Notes under the pieces: generated by a model
What the model saw: only the letters and a program-made list of their open reading frames with translations
Told to the model about the DNA's origin: nothing
The model's database searches: none
Assembly (NCBI RefSeq): GCF_004348455.1
Contig: NZ_SMKA01000001.1
Span: forward strand, 62,001-126,000
Length of the DNA: 64,000 bases
Origin: Kribbella albertanoniae
GTDB taxonomy: Bacteria > Actinomycetota > Actinomycetes > Propionibacteriales > Kribbellaceae
Reading direction: 5' to 3'
Translations under genes and position numbers: made by a program
Shown here: one piece after another, positions 26,603-34,640 of the stretch
Layout: each line of letters starts with the position of its first letter
Numbering within the stretch: the first letter of the stretch is position 1

Positions 26603-29295
26603 TCTCGAACAGCGCGATTCCGCAGTGGCGCATCACCGAGGTGCCGCTGGCCGGCGGGCCGGATACGGATGCGGCGCAACGCCTTACCGCGCTTCGGCGC
26701 GGGCTGTTGCCGACGCTGATGATGCTGGCATCGGCTGGGCGGCCGTTCAGTTGCTGCTGGACTCGCGCGGTGGCCGGCGGACCGCTCGAGGTCAGGGTGG
26801 GGATCGAGCCTGTGGACGGTTCAGTTTCCCATCCGGTCGGCGCACGAGCTGCCGATGCGGACTCAGTGAACTTTCCCTACTGGGTAGAGGTGAACGGCGC
26901 ACACGACGTACTCACCGCGCTGCCCGAGGCCGAGGTCGAACCAGCCGGAACGTTGGAGGACATGGCCGAGGTCTTGCCGGCCTTCGCCTGGCTGATCACG
27001 GCTGCTCCCGTCGGAGCAGGGGAGCGCTCCGAACTGCTCGACGACCTTCATCTGCAGATGACGATGGGGCTGGACCGCGAGAAGGTCTCAGGAAGGGACG
27101 CGCTCGAGCTGGAGCGCAACCGCGCCCGCTACCGCGACTTCTCCGCCGCACAAGGCGGCCTGTGGTCCGTGCAGATCCTCGCAGGAGGGGCCGATGAAGA
27201 CAGTGCGAGACTTGTCGCGCAGACCTTCGCAGGGGTGGCCGACCTGCACGCCACCCCCTACGCCTTGACTCCGCAGCCTGCGATTCGCACTGAAGCGGCC
27301 GTGGCCGAGGCGAGTGCACCCGAGCCGACGGGCTTCACGGCGACGGGTGAGCTGCTTGCTGCGATCGGGCGACCGCCGGTGCGTGAGATTGCCGGTGTTC
27401 GTGTGGTCGAACAGGTGCGGTTCGACCTGACGCCTGAGACGCCGGCGAACGGGATCCCGCTGGGCGATGTCATTGATGCGGCCGGGCGGGCGGTCGGGAG
27501 CATGACGGTTTCGCAGGACACGTTGAACCGGCACGCATTCGTTGCCGGCGCTACGGGGTCCGGCAAGTCGCAAACGATCCGGCATCTGCTCGAAGGGCTC
27601 ACTGACGCATCCATACCGTGGCTGGTGATTGAGCCCGCGAAGGCCGAGTACGCGGCGATGGCCGGCCGGTTGGGCTCGGACTCGAGTGTTGCGGTCATTC
27701 GGCTCGGCGACCCTGACGCCGTACCGCTGAGTTTGAACCCGCTGGAACCCGAAGCCGGGTTCCCGCTGCAGACGCACCTCGACCTTGTCCGTGCGCTCTT
27801 CCTCGCGGCATTCGAGACGCACGAGCCGTTTCCACAGGTGCTCAGCCAGGCGCTGAACCGGTGCTACACGTCGTACGGATGGGACCTCGCGCTGAGCCGA
27901 GGCGGGACCGAATACCCGTCCCTCGCCGACCTGCAAACGACAGCGCGCGCGGTCGTTGACGACATCGGGTACGGCGCTGAGCTCGCGGCGGACGTCCGCG
28001 GCTTCGTCGATGTCCGCCTGACCTCGCTGCTCCTCGGGACGCCTGGCCGGTTCCTCGGCGGGGGATACCCGCTCGACGTTGCTGATCTGCTCAGCCGCAA
28101 CGTGGTGCTCGAGCTCGAGAACGTTGGAGACGACCAGGACAAAGCGTTCTGTATGGGCGTCGTACTGATCCGGTTGATCGAACACCTTCGCATGCGGCGT
28201 GGACCGTCTTCCAGCCTGCGCCACGTGACCGTTGTCGAAGAGGCGCATCGCTTGCTCAAGGCAAGTACTGACGGCACCGCTAGTCACGCAGTGGAGATGT
28301 TTGCCGGCTTGCTCGCCGAGATCCGGGCGTACGGCGAAGGCATCGTTGTTGCGGAGCAGATCCCCAGCAAGGTCATCCCGGACGTCGTCAAGAACTCTGC
28401 GCTCAAGATCCTGCACCGGCTACCCGCCGCTGACGACCGAGAAACCGTCGGCGCCACCATGAACCTTGAAGAACCTCAGTCCCGAGCCGTCGTGTCGCTT
28501 CCGCCCGGTCAGGCCGCTGTATTCACCGACGGCATGGACCGTCCTGTCCGGGTTCGCATCCCGTTCGGCGAACCGCGCGAGCGACGGGCCGTCACAGCGC
28601 CGACGGTCAAGGCTGCCGGACGTCGGGCGCGGCTTTCTACAGTTCGCGAGAGCGCTGATGTTGCTCAGCTCCTTGAGCAGAACCCGAGATTCGTCTTGTG
28701 GGTCGAGTTGCTGACGGTGGCTCATTTGGCTGCTGCCCCCAAGCCTCTGCCGCAATCGCCCTGGGCGTTTGATGATGTTTCGCCGGCGGTGGTGGAGCGT
28801 GCGATTGCCGAGGCCGTGGGAGCGGCTGTTGCCGGACGGGCGTCGGCGATCGAGCATCACGTCGTACCTGCTCAGCTCATCGACCATCTGGCCGAGGCTG
28901 TCCTTGGCATCGTGAGGCGGCGAGAGCTCAGCTGCGCGACCACTGAGATCGAGTGGCAGGCGGGGGCCTATCGGTTCGCGGACGTGGCCGACGCCTTGCA
29001 GACCTACACCGGACCGTTTGATGCTCCGCACCCGTTGACGGAGGAGTGGGCGGCTCGTGGGGTGAAGCTGTGGGGATCGACCCTTGAGGAGCAGATCGTG
29101 ACTTACTCAAAAATCCAACCTGAGAAGGCTTCGCCGTCGTTGTTTCTCGGTGATGGGACGCTCCTTCGGGCCGCCGCCAGTCTGTCCACGGGCACTGATC
29201 CGTACTCGCAGCTGATCACCGCAGCCCACGAACTGACGGTGCCTGGGCAATGGCACCGTCACGTCTTCCGGATGCTGGAAGGGGCGGGCGAATAG
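26599..29295 (+). CDS. HerA/TraG-family hexameric ATPase
   Basis: 898 residues from ATG 26599 (ATGA overlap). Walker A GATGSGKSQTI (K323) and Walker B VTVVEEAHRLL (E547/E548) are intact, with HerA-type features between them (WLVIEPAKAEYAAMAG, LSLNPLEPEAGFPL) and the later ILHRLPAADDRETVGATM segment with an arginine-finger-like position. The N-terminal 300 residues and C-terminal 250 residues are specific to this protein. HerA-FtsK ATPases pump DNA or protein. Lying between a dead membrane-bound relative and a toxin gene, it is the likely motor of the cluster. The alternative is a conjugation coupling protein. Confidence 0.8.
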   Translation: MISNSAIPQWRITEVPLAGGPDTDAAQRLTALRRGLLPTLMMLASAGRPFSCCWTRAVAGGPLEVRVGIEPVDGSVSHPVGARAADADSVNFPYWVEVNGAHDVLTALPEAEVEPAGTLEDMAEVLPAFAWLITAAPVGAGERSELLDDLHLQMTMGLDREKVSGRDALELERNRARYRDFSAAQGGLWSVQILAGGADEDSARLVAQTFAGVADLHATPYALTPQPAIRTEAAVAEASAPEPTGFTATGELLAAIGRPPVREIAGVRVVEQVRFDLTPETPANGIPLGDVIDAAGRAVGSMTVSQDTLNRHAFVAGATGSGKSQTIRHLLEGLTDASIPWLVIEPAKAEYAAMAGRLGSDSSVAVIRLGDPDAVPLSLNPLEPEAGFPLQTHLDLVRALFLAAFETHEPFPQVLSQALNRCYTSYGWDLALSRGGTEYPSLADLQTTARAVVDDIGYGAELAADVRGFVDVRLTSLLLGTPGRFLGGGYPLDVADLLSRNVVLELENVGDDQDKAFCMGVVLIRLIEHLRMRRGPSSSLRHVTVVEEAHRLLKASTDGTASHAVEMFAGLLAEIRAYGEGIVVAEQIPSKVIPDVVKNSALKILHRLPAADDRETVGATMNLEEPQSRAVVSLPPGQAAVFTDGMDRPVRVRIPFGEPRERRAVTAPTVKAAGRRARLSTVRESADVAQLLEQNPRFVLWVELLTVAHLAAAPKPLPQSPWAFDDVSPAVVERAIAEAVGAAVAGRASAIEHHVVPAQLIDHLAEAVLGIVRRRELSCATTEIEWQAGAYRFADVADALQTYTGPFDAPHPLTEEWAARGVKLWGSTLEEQIVTYSKIQPEKASPSLFLGDGTLLRAAASLSTGTDPYSQLITAAHELTVPGQWHRHVFRMLEGAGE

Positions 29296-29299
29296 TTTC

Positions 29300-30805
29300 A
29301 TGGACCGGCCACGAAGACCCGAACCCATCGAACCGGATGACTCTTCCGGCCAGACGCCCAGCTCTGACGCTCCAGTCGAGCGGCCTATCTCGGACGCTGT
29401 TGACCGCCAGCAGGACCTTGCAGACCGCCGGCCACAGAGTGTCAACGGCGCCGGCGATCGAACTGTCGAGGAGCCATCCACGACCCCTGCTGAGTCAAGC
29501 AATGACTCGCCTGCTTCACGGCCGGACGAGGCCCAGGAAGATCGGCCGGATCAATCCTCGGTCCAGCCGGATCGGGATGCCGTAGATCCCGCCGGACAAC
29601 CAAGTCAGCGAGACGCAGCGACGGTAGACACTCCACGCTCTTCTGGCGACGCCACATCAGGCGTTCAGGTGGCCGGCGACCGAGTGTCTGCGGCCACGCG
29701 CGAATTGATGCTGCAACACCCTGCGTTTACACGCTTCGGCTGGGGATCCGGCGACGCCAGCATCACTGAAGATCAGCAGCCGGCCGTGACTGGAAACGCG
29801 GACCGAGCACTGCAGATCGAAGGAGGGCGCGACGAACAAGCCGCAGGCGACGAGCCGACCGCCGATATGGTGCATCGCGAACCGACTGGCTCAACAGTTG
29901 CCGTCGAAGCGACTGCTACGGAGTCTGAGAACAGTTCGGACCCCTCTACGGACCGCTCCGAAGCCTCCCGGCCGGAACCATTCGGTGACCCAGACCGCAG
30001 TTCTGAGGACCGAGCTGAGCCTGATGCGGTACCTCAACAGATCGCGCCACAATCCGATACGCCGGTGCTGCCACATCTCTCCCCTCTGCCTGAACAGACC
30101 GAGCGCTCCTCGAGTACCGATGCACGTTGGCAGGGCCATGCCGATGGTGGCGTGCAGGAGGTACCCGCGGGTCACGAGACTGTAGAGCACGGTGACGATG
30201 CCGAGGACCCCACGGCGCGCGCCAAGATCGCCGAACAGAGCATTGAGATCGGCCGCGAGGTCGTCCAGCCCGCCGGACGTGCTGCCGATGAATCTGAAGG
30301 CTTGTCCTTGGCAGCGATTGACCCTGCACCATCCGCGAGCCCAGACGTCAGGCTCGAGCGGTCGCTGACCAGCGAGGACGGCGATCAGTTGACTACGGAT
30401 GTCTCGGTGACGACTGAAGATGAGGCTCAACGTAGGTACGAACTCGGATACGATCCTGCGGTTAAGCAGTTCCGTCCCGGTGAAACCGAGACGGCATTGC
30501 GTATCGAATCCGAGCGAGGTGTTCAACTCGAACGCGCAAAGAGCGCCGACGAGAAATACGACTGGGTTGACTCAGATGGACGCACATATGACGCCATCGG
30601 CAATTTTCCTGCAAAGTTTCTGGATCGCCAGTGGGATAATTTAAAGGAAAAAGTGGAGCATCACCTGGAGAAAGCAGATTTCGTGCCAATTGATGTCGCG
30701 AAGTTCACTCCGGAGCAGTGTCAGAGAATCCGCGAAACGTTTGCAGTCTACTATCCGCGTGTATTTATTGTTGGAGATGATGGATTCGATGGCCGGAACG
30801 ATTGA
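29300..30805 (+). CDS. Putative polymorphic toxin with disordered N-terminal carrier and nuclease-like C-terminal domain
   Basis: 501 residues, four bases after the HerA stop. Residues 1-370 are Asp/Glu/Ser/Pro-rich and disordered, with one conserved-looking island (RELMLQHPAFTRFGWGSGD, about 138-156). The last 130 residues form a compact domain: ETALRIESERG, DWVDSDGRTYDAIGNF (D421, D424, D431), HHLEKADFVPIDVAKFTPEQ, PRVFIVGDDG. This arrangement resembles C-terminal nuclease modules (restriction-endonuclease-like) of contact-dependent toxins. The DNA turns AT-rich here (30600-30790), as expected for an exchanged toxin module. The next gene overlaps its end and is a plausible immunity gene. 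Toxicity is inferred, not shown. Confidence 0.6.
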   Translation: MDRPRRPEPIEPDDSSGQTPSSDAPVERPISDAVDRQQDLADRRPQSVNGAGDRTVEEPSTTPAESSNDSPASRPDEAQEDRPDQSSVQPDRDAVDPAGQPSQRDAATVDTPRSSGDATSGVQVAGDRVSAATRELMLQHPAFTRFGWGSGDASITEDQQPAVTGNADRALQIEGGRDEQAAGDEPTADMVHREPTGSTVAVEATATESENSSDPSTDRSEASRPEPFGDPDRSSEDRAEPDAVPQQIAPQSDTPVLPHLSPLPEQTERSSSTDARWQGHADGGVQEVPAGHETVEHGDDAEDPTARAKIAEQSIEIGREVVQPAGRAADESEGLSLAAIDPAPSASPDVRLERSLTSEDGDQLTTDVSVTTEDEAQRRYELGYDPAVKQFRPGETETALRIESERGVQLERAKSADEKYDWVDSDGRTYDAIGNFPAKFLDRQWDNLKEKVEHHLEKADFVPIDVAKFTPEQCQRIRETFAVYYPRVFIVGDDGFDGRND

Positions 30806-31118
30806 ATTTGGCGGCGGTGAGCGCTGGGATGGCCCGCAATGGGTTTTCAACTTTGTAATGAGCTACCTTGTGACCGCGTTGGATGGTGAACCGATCGCTG
30901 AAGAGATCCGTGAGATCGATGAAGAAAATGTTGGTTTCCTGAATATCGGTGAGCTCGATACCGCCATGCGGATCAGGATCTTAACGATGATCCACGAGAG
31001 TCTGGTCGCTGATGGCGATGCTCGGCTTCCGGAGGATCTGCCAGGGCGAGCGGGAGGTATAGGTCAACTCCAAGAAGTAGCCGATTCGGCGGGGTCTGCC
31101 TTGCGATCAGATCGATAG
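30780..31118 (+). CDS. Putative immunity protein for the adjacent toxin
   Basis: 112 residues, starting inside the toxin's 3' end (GGAG at 30773; ATG 30777 and 30789 are alternatives). Small, acidic and soluble (TIEFGGGERWDGPQWVFNFV, EPIAEEIREIDEENVGFLN), as immunity proteins usually are. The AT-rich composition is shared with the toxin's C-terminal module, which suggests they moved together. No named immunity family was recognised, so the call rests on size, overlap and position. Confidence 0.55.
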   Translation: MDSMAGTIEFGGGERWDGPQWVFNFVMSYLVTALDGEPIAEEIREIDEENVGFLNIGELDTAMRIRILTMIHESLVADGDARLPEDLPGRAGGIGQLQEVADSAGSALRSDR

Positions 31119-31200
31119 CCTCAGAGCGACTGGGACCAATCGAGGCCAACGCCGTCGCCGGCAGCTACTGATTCGTCCTCTGTGCAATTACCCTTGCAGC

Positions 31201-32313
31201 ATGGCGGATCCCTCGGACTACGAGCTCGCGGCATGGCGTGACTTCCAACGGTTCAAAGGCCGGCCACTGTCAAGAGGGACGAGAAACGTCGGCGAGCAAA
31301 TGGCCAGCCGTGCCGCAGGCCTCGGCAAGCGCGCCACGAAGTACCTTGAGGATCACCCACGGGCCGAGTCGGCCGTCTCGCGAGGGCAGGAAGTCGCCGC
31401 CAGAAGCGCTCACGTAGTCGGCACCGGAGCTCGCATAGCCGCCGATGCCCTCCCCGACTGGAGCGGCACTGCTTTAGGGTCTGCACGGCGGACGGTGGGA
31501 CGCATCTCGCGAGTTGGACTCTCGTCCAAACGGGTGGTGTCGATCCACAAGAAGCGCGGACATGACGTTGCATCGCTCTCTGACCTGCGTCGCCTCGACC
31601 TTGAGCAGATTGACGCTGTCGGTGGACGAGGAGCGAACTGGTATTACCCGGTTGCCGCGGCACTTTCGGGAGCAGGTGCAGGGCTGGTGATCTCCGGAGG
31701 CGAGCTTGTCGCCGCAGCCTCTGGCGGCGCCGCGGCAGCGCCCTCGGGCGCAGCAATCGCCGGCGCCTTCACCGGCGACGCCGCAGTCGTTCTCGGCCTC
31801 GCGTCTCGCTCCGTCGGCCACATCTCGCTGCTCTACGGCTACGATCCCGAAGAGCCTGCCGAGAAGCTATTCGCGATGTCAGTCGTCAACGCCGGGACGG
31901 CGATGTCAGCTACCGCCAAAACCAGCGCGATGGCCGACATCTCGCGGCTCACCCAGGCGCTCGTCCGCGGCAAGACGTGGGCCGTCCTGAACGAGACAGT
32001 TGTCGCGAGAGTCTCCGTACAGTTCGCGAAGGCATTCGGCGTCCGCCTTACCAAGCAGGGGCTCGGGAAGGTCGTGCCCGCAGTTGGGATTCTCGTTGGC
32101 GGCACCCTCAACTGGGCCACCTTAGAGGCGATCGTTGACGCCGCCGACGTTGCGTATCGACGGCGGTTCCTTCTTGAAAAGTACCCACACCTCGCCGACG
32201 AGGAAGCCCCCGGATCATTTCCTGATGTCGGCTCTGCCGTTCCAGACAACACCGATGAGGTGATCAGCGTGCTCGGTGAACTCGCAGAGGCTGGCGGACC
32301 CGACATCCCCTGA
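31201..32313 (+). CDS. EcsC-family protein
   Basis: 370 residues. The segment from about residue 200 (LLYGYDPEEPAEKLFAMSVV through VGGTLNWATLEAIVDAADVA and YRRRFLLEKYP) matches the EcsC family, including the conserved YDP..P and the C-terminal helical pattern. A Gly/Ala-rich hydrophobic region (about 150-200) may insert in or contact the membrane; the first 100 residues are basic and helical. EcsC proteins are poorly characterised and often membrane-associated. It ends the toxin cluster, 82 bases after the immunity gene, and could help handle the toxin at the membrane. No clear ribosome binding site precedes ATG 31201. Confidence 0.7.
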   Translation: MADPSDYELAAWRDFQRFKGRPLSRGTRNVGEQMASRAAGLGKRATKYLEDHPRAESAVSRGQEVAARSAHVVGTGARIAADALPDWSGTALGSARRTVGRISRVGLSSKRVVSIHKKRGHDVASLSDLRRLDLEQIDAVGGRGANWYYPVAAALSGAGAGLVISGGELVAAASGGAAAAPSGAAIAGAFTGDAAVVLGLASRSVGHISLLYGYDPEEPAEKLFAMSVVNAGTAMSATAKTSAMADISRLTQALVRGKTWAVLNETVVARVSVQFAKAFGVRLTKQGLGKVVPAVGILVGGTLNWATLEAIVDAADVAYRRRFLLEKYPHLADEEAPGSFPDVGSAVPDNTDEVISVLGELAEAGGPDIP

Positions 32314-32763
32314 ACCCCGGGCCAGTTCACATTGACCCTGAAGATTGGGCGCCGCCAACGTGCTCGCGTTTCGGCCGCCGCGGCGCCCGCAACGGGCCCA
32401 TCCAGGCGATCAACGTTCGCCTATACACCTCCGCGGCCCCAAAACTCGGCTTCCGGAATATGACGACATAGCCTCATTGCTCCACGGGACAGGCGGTTCG
32501 GTCCCTACCTACACCCCTGGATCGCGAGGAGCCAGCAAAGACTCGTGGTCGGGACGTGGTTTGCTCGACGATCCTGTGCCATGACGTTCCAGGGTTCAGG
32601 GGCGACAGTCGGTCCGGGCGACGGGGCTGGTGTGAGGCGGGGCCATGTGGCCATCGGCTTTCGCGACGGAACGAGGTGACGGGACATCTTGCGCTGCGTT
32701 GCAGCGCCGGGGGAGCAGCGACCATCGAGTAGCTCGTTCCCACAAAGAAATGCGAGCACAACC
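32314..32763. other. No convincing gene
   Basis: About 450 bases between the EcsC gene and the HD hydrolase gene. A 79-codon frame from TTG 32345 is basic, Pro/Arg-rich and lacks a ribosome binding site. The promoter of the HD hydrolase gene is probably near 32690-32760. Confidence 0.4.
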
Positions 32764-33498
32764 ATGAGCGCACTGCCCACTGACTTTCCGCAGGTCCCAC
32801 TCAAACAGATGGATCCGTCGATGCTCGTTTTCGAGCTCGGCCGTGAGGTTCACCGACTCATGCCCGAGTCGAGCGAGCTCATCACCTCCGCCGCTGCGAT
32901 GGCATCCTTCCTGCACCGCAGGCAAACCAGGTTCGTTCGTGGTCATCTGCCGTGGGTGCCGTACATCGAGCACCCACTTCGCGTCGCGCTACGGCTGATG
33001 CGATGGGGAGTGCGTGATCCAGAGGTCGTGGCCGCGGCTCTGCTGCATGATGTCGTAGAAGACTGCTTCGGAGAACTGCGCAGCGTATTTGGTCGTCAAG
33101 ACGAGATGGCGCTGGGTTGCCTGGCACGGCTCTTCGGCGATGGGACGGCGCAGCACGTGCATCAGGTCACGAACCCTGCTGCTGTGGTCGACCTGGAGAG
33201 CTACCAGAACCACGTGACGGCTTTGGCCTGGTTGCGGACTCCGGCAGTTCTGATCAAGGCCAGCGATCTCAAAGACAATGCTGGATCGATCCCCTACCAG
33301 TTGGGATACGGGCAGGACGAGCGGATGCTGCGGCTACTTCGTAAGTACCTGCCGTGCGTGCGCGAGGTTGCACGGGGCTTGAGTGCTATGGGGCTGGAGG
33401 CAACATCTGAGTTCGCTTGGTCGGCGGCCGCAGCAGACCTGTGCCGGCTCGCGGCAGAGTTGGAAGAGCTGGCCGGCGAGCTTGGCATTGTGCTGTGA
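32764..33498 (+). CDS. HD-domain hydrolase of RelA/SpoT (MESH1-like) type
   Basis: 244 residues. HPLRVALRLMRWGVRDPEV followed by AAALLHDVVED is the HD metal-binding signature of (p)ppGpp hydrolases (H ... HD ... D); the later LIKASDLKDNAGSIPYQ supplies the conserved D/N helix. There is no synthetase or regulatory domain, as in small alarmone hydrolases. ATG 32764 was chosen as the start of the conserved region, although its ribosome binding site is weak. It would cleave a nucleotide 3'-pyrophosphate such as ppGpp. Next to NADAR and SLOG genes it suggests a nucleotide-signalling module. Confidence 0.75.
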   Translation: MSALPTDFPQVPLKQMDPSMLVFELGREVHRLMPESSELITSAAAMASFLHRRQTRFVRGHLPWVPYIEHPLRVALRLMRWGVRDPEVVAAALLHDVVEDCFGELRSVFGRQDEMALGCLARLFGDGTAQHVHQVTNPAAVVDLESYQNHVTALAWLRTPAVLIKASDLKDNAGSIPYQLGYGQDERMLRLLRKYLPCVREVARGLSAMGLEATSEFAWSAAAADLCRLAAELEELAGELGIVL

Positions 33499-33647
33499 GC
33501 TGCCCGCTCCGATCGCGCCAGCGTCTCTGTAAGCCTCGCTCCAGCGACCCATCTGCCCTTCTGCGCTCAGCGGTGCTCCTCAGGCATCAGCACAGCTGAT
33601 TCGGGGGCGCCCTGCCAGATGAGTGGATACAAGTTGGAGTGATAGCC

Positions 33648-34058
33648 GTGGGCCAGTTCGATCAGTCACCCATGTTCGCCGGAGAGCTCGCTTTCCTGTC
33701 GAACTTTGACCAGACGCCGTTCCTCATGCCGCTCCTGGACGCCGAGGTTGCCTCGGCGGAGCATGCGTTCAATGCGTTGAAGACCGTCGACGAAGACCAG
33801 CAGCATCACGTGCTCGAGGCGCCGACGCCGGGGGAGAGCAAGCGCCGCGGGCGCAGGGTGACCCTTCGGCCCGGTTGGGATGCCGGCGTGCGGGTCTGGG
33901 CCATGCGGCAAGTGCTGACCGCCAAATTCGCGGTCCCTGCCCTTCGCTACCAACTCGTGCGTACCGAGGGCCGCGTGCTGGTGGAGACAAATCACTGGCA
34001 CGACCAGTATTGTGCACGTTCGGTCAGTGACCACGTGGGGACAGGAGGGCACCTGTGA
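33648..34058 (+). CDS. NADAR-family protein (YbiA-like)
   Basis: 136 residues from GTG 33648 (GGAG eight bases upstream; GTG 33639 also possible). Conserved NADAR blocks are visible: FAGELAFLSNFDQTPF, ASAEHAFNALKTVDED, TLRPGWDAGVRVWAMRQVL, KFAVPALRYQL and VETNHWHDQYC. NADAR enzymes act on ADP-ribose-linked or riboflavin-pathway N-glycosides, and some reverse ADP-ribosylation. It is coupled by GTGA to a SLOG-type gene, which points to nucleotide/NAD metabolism or toxin counteraction. Confidence 0.8.
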   Translation: MGQFDQSPMFAGELAFLSNFDQTPFLMPLLDAEVASAEHAFNALKTVDEDQQHHVLEAPTPGESKRRGRRVTLRPGWDAGVRVWAMRQVLTAKFAVPALRYQLVRTEGRVLVETNHWHDQYCARSVSDHVGTGGHL

Positions 34059-34567
34059 AGTTCGAATTGGACGAGCCGCGGGTGTTGTTTTGCGGAAGTC
34101 GCCGCTGGCCGTGGCCGAGGACGGTGGAGGCTGTGTTGGATCGGCTTGCGACTCGGCATGGTGACCGGCTGGTCGTGATCGAGGGCGCCGCGACGGGCGC
34201 GGATCAAGCGGCTCACCAGTGGTGCGAGCGGCGCGGCCTGTCAGATGACCGGCACAGGTGCCATCCGGTCGACTGGCGCGCCGAGCGCCGAGCCCGGCCC
34301 AAGGACTGGCGGATGGCCGGGCCAGACCGCAATACGCGGATGTTGCTGCAGGACCGGCCCCAGCTCATTGTCGCCTTCCATGATCACTTCGTTCTAGCCT
34401 CGGGCGGCACCTCGGACATGGCGCTGCGCGGTTTGCTCCGCGAGGTTCCGGTCTGGCTGACGCCGGGCGAGAACCCGCTCGTGGGGCGGTGGCTCACGCT
34501 CGATCTCTTTCCGCAGCAACGAAGTGACCGGGTTCGTCGGGAACTCGACGCCGCAGATGCAGCGTGA
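34055..34567 (+). CDS. SLOG-family nucleotide-binding protein (DUF2493-like)
   Basis: 170 residues from GTG 34055 (AGGAGGG upstream, GTGA overlap). The Rossmann-like pattern VLFCGSRRWPWPRTVEAVLD, VVIEGAATGADQAAHQWC, HPVDWRA and MAGPDRNTRMLL matches the YspA/DUF2493 branch of SLOG proteins, which bind or process nucleotide derivatives. Pairing with NADAR repeats at 45.3-46.4 kb with a macro-domain gene, so this SLOG type seems to travel with ADP-ribose enzymes. Confidence 0.75.
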   Translation: MKFELDEPRVLFCGSRRWPWPRTVEAVLDRLATRHGDRLVVIEGAATGADQAAHQWCERRGLSDDRHRCHPVDWRAERRARPKDWRMAGPDRNTRMLLQDRPQLIVAFHDHFVLASGGTSDMALRGLLREVPVWLTPGENPLVGRWLTLDLFPQQRSDRVRRELDAADAA

Positions 34568-34640
34568 GTTGTACTCGCATGGTCACTGACCGTTAGAGGT
34601 CGTGTAATTTGCCTGAGTGAGTTGTGGATCAAGGTGGCAG

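Noticed and set aside
32345-32584. 79-codon plus-strand frame from TTG
   Set aside because: Rare start without ribosome binding site and Pro/Arg-rich translation.
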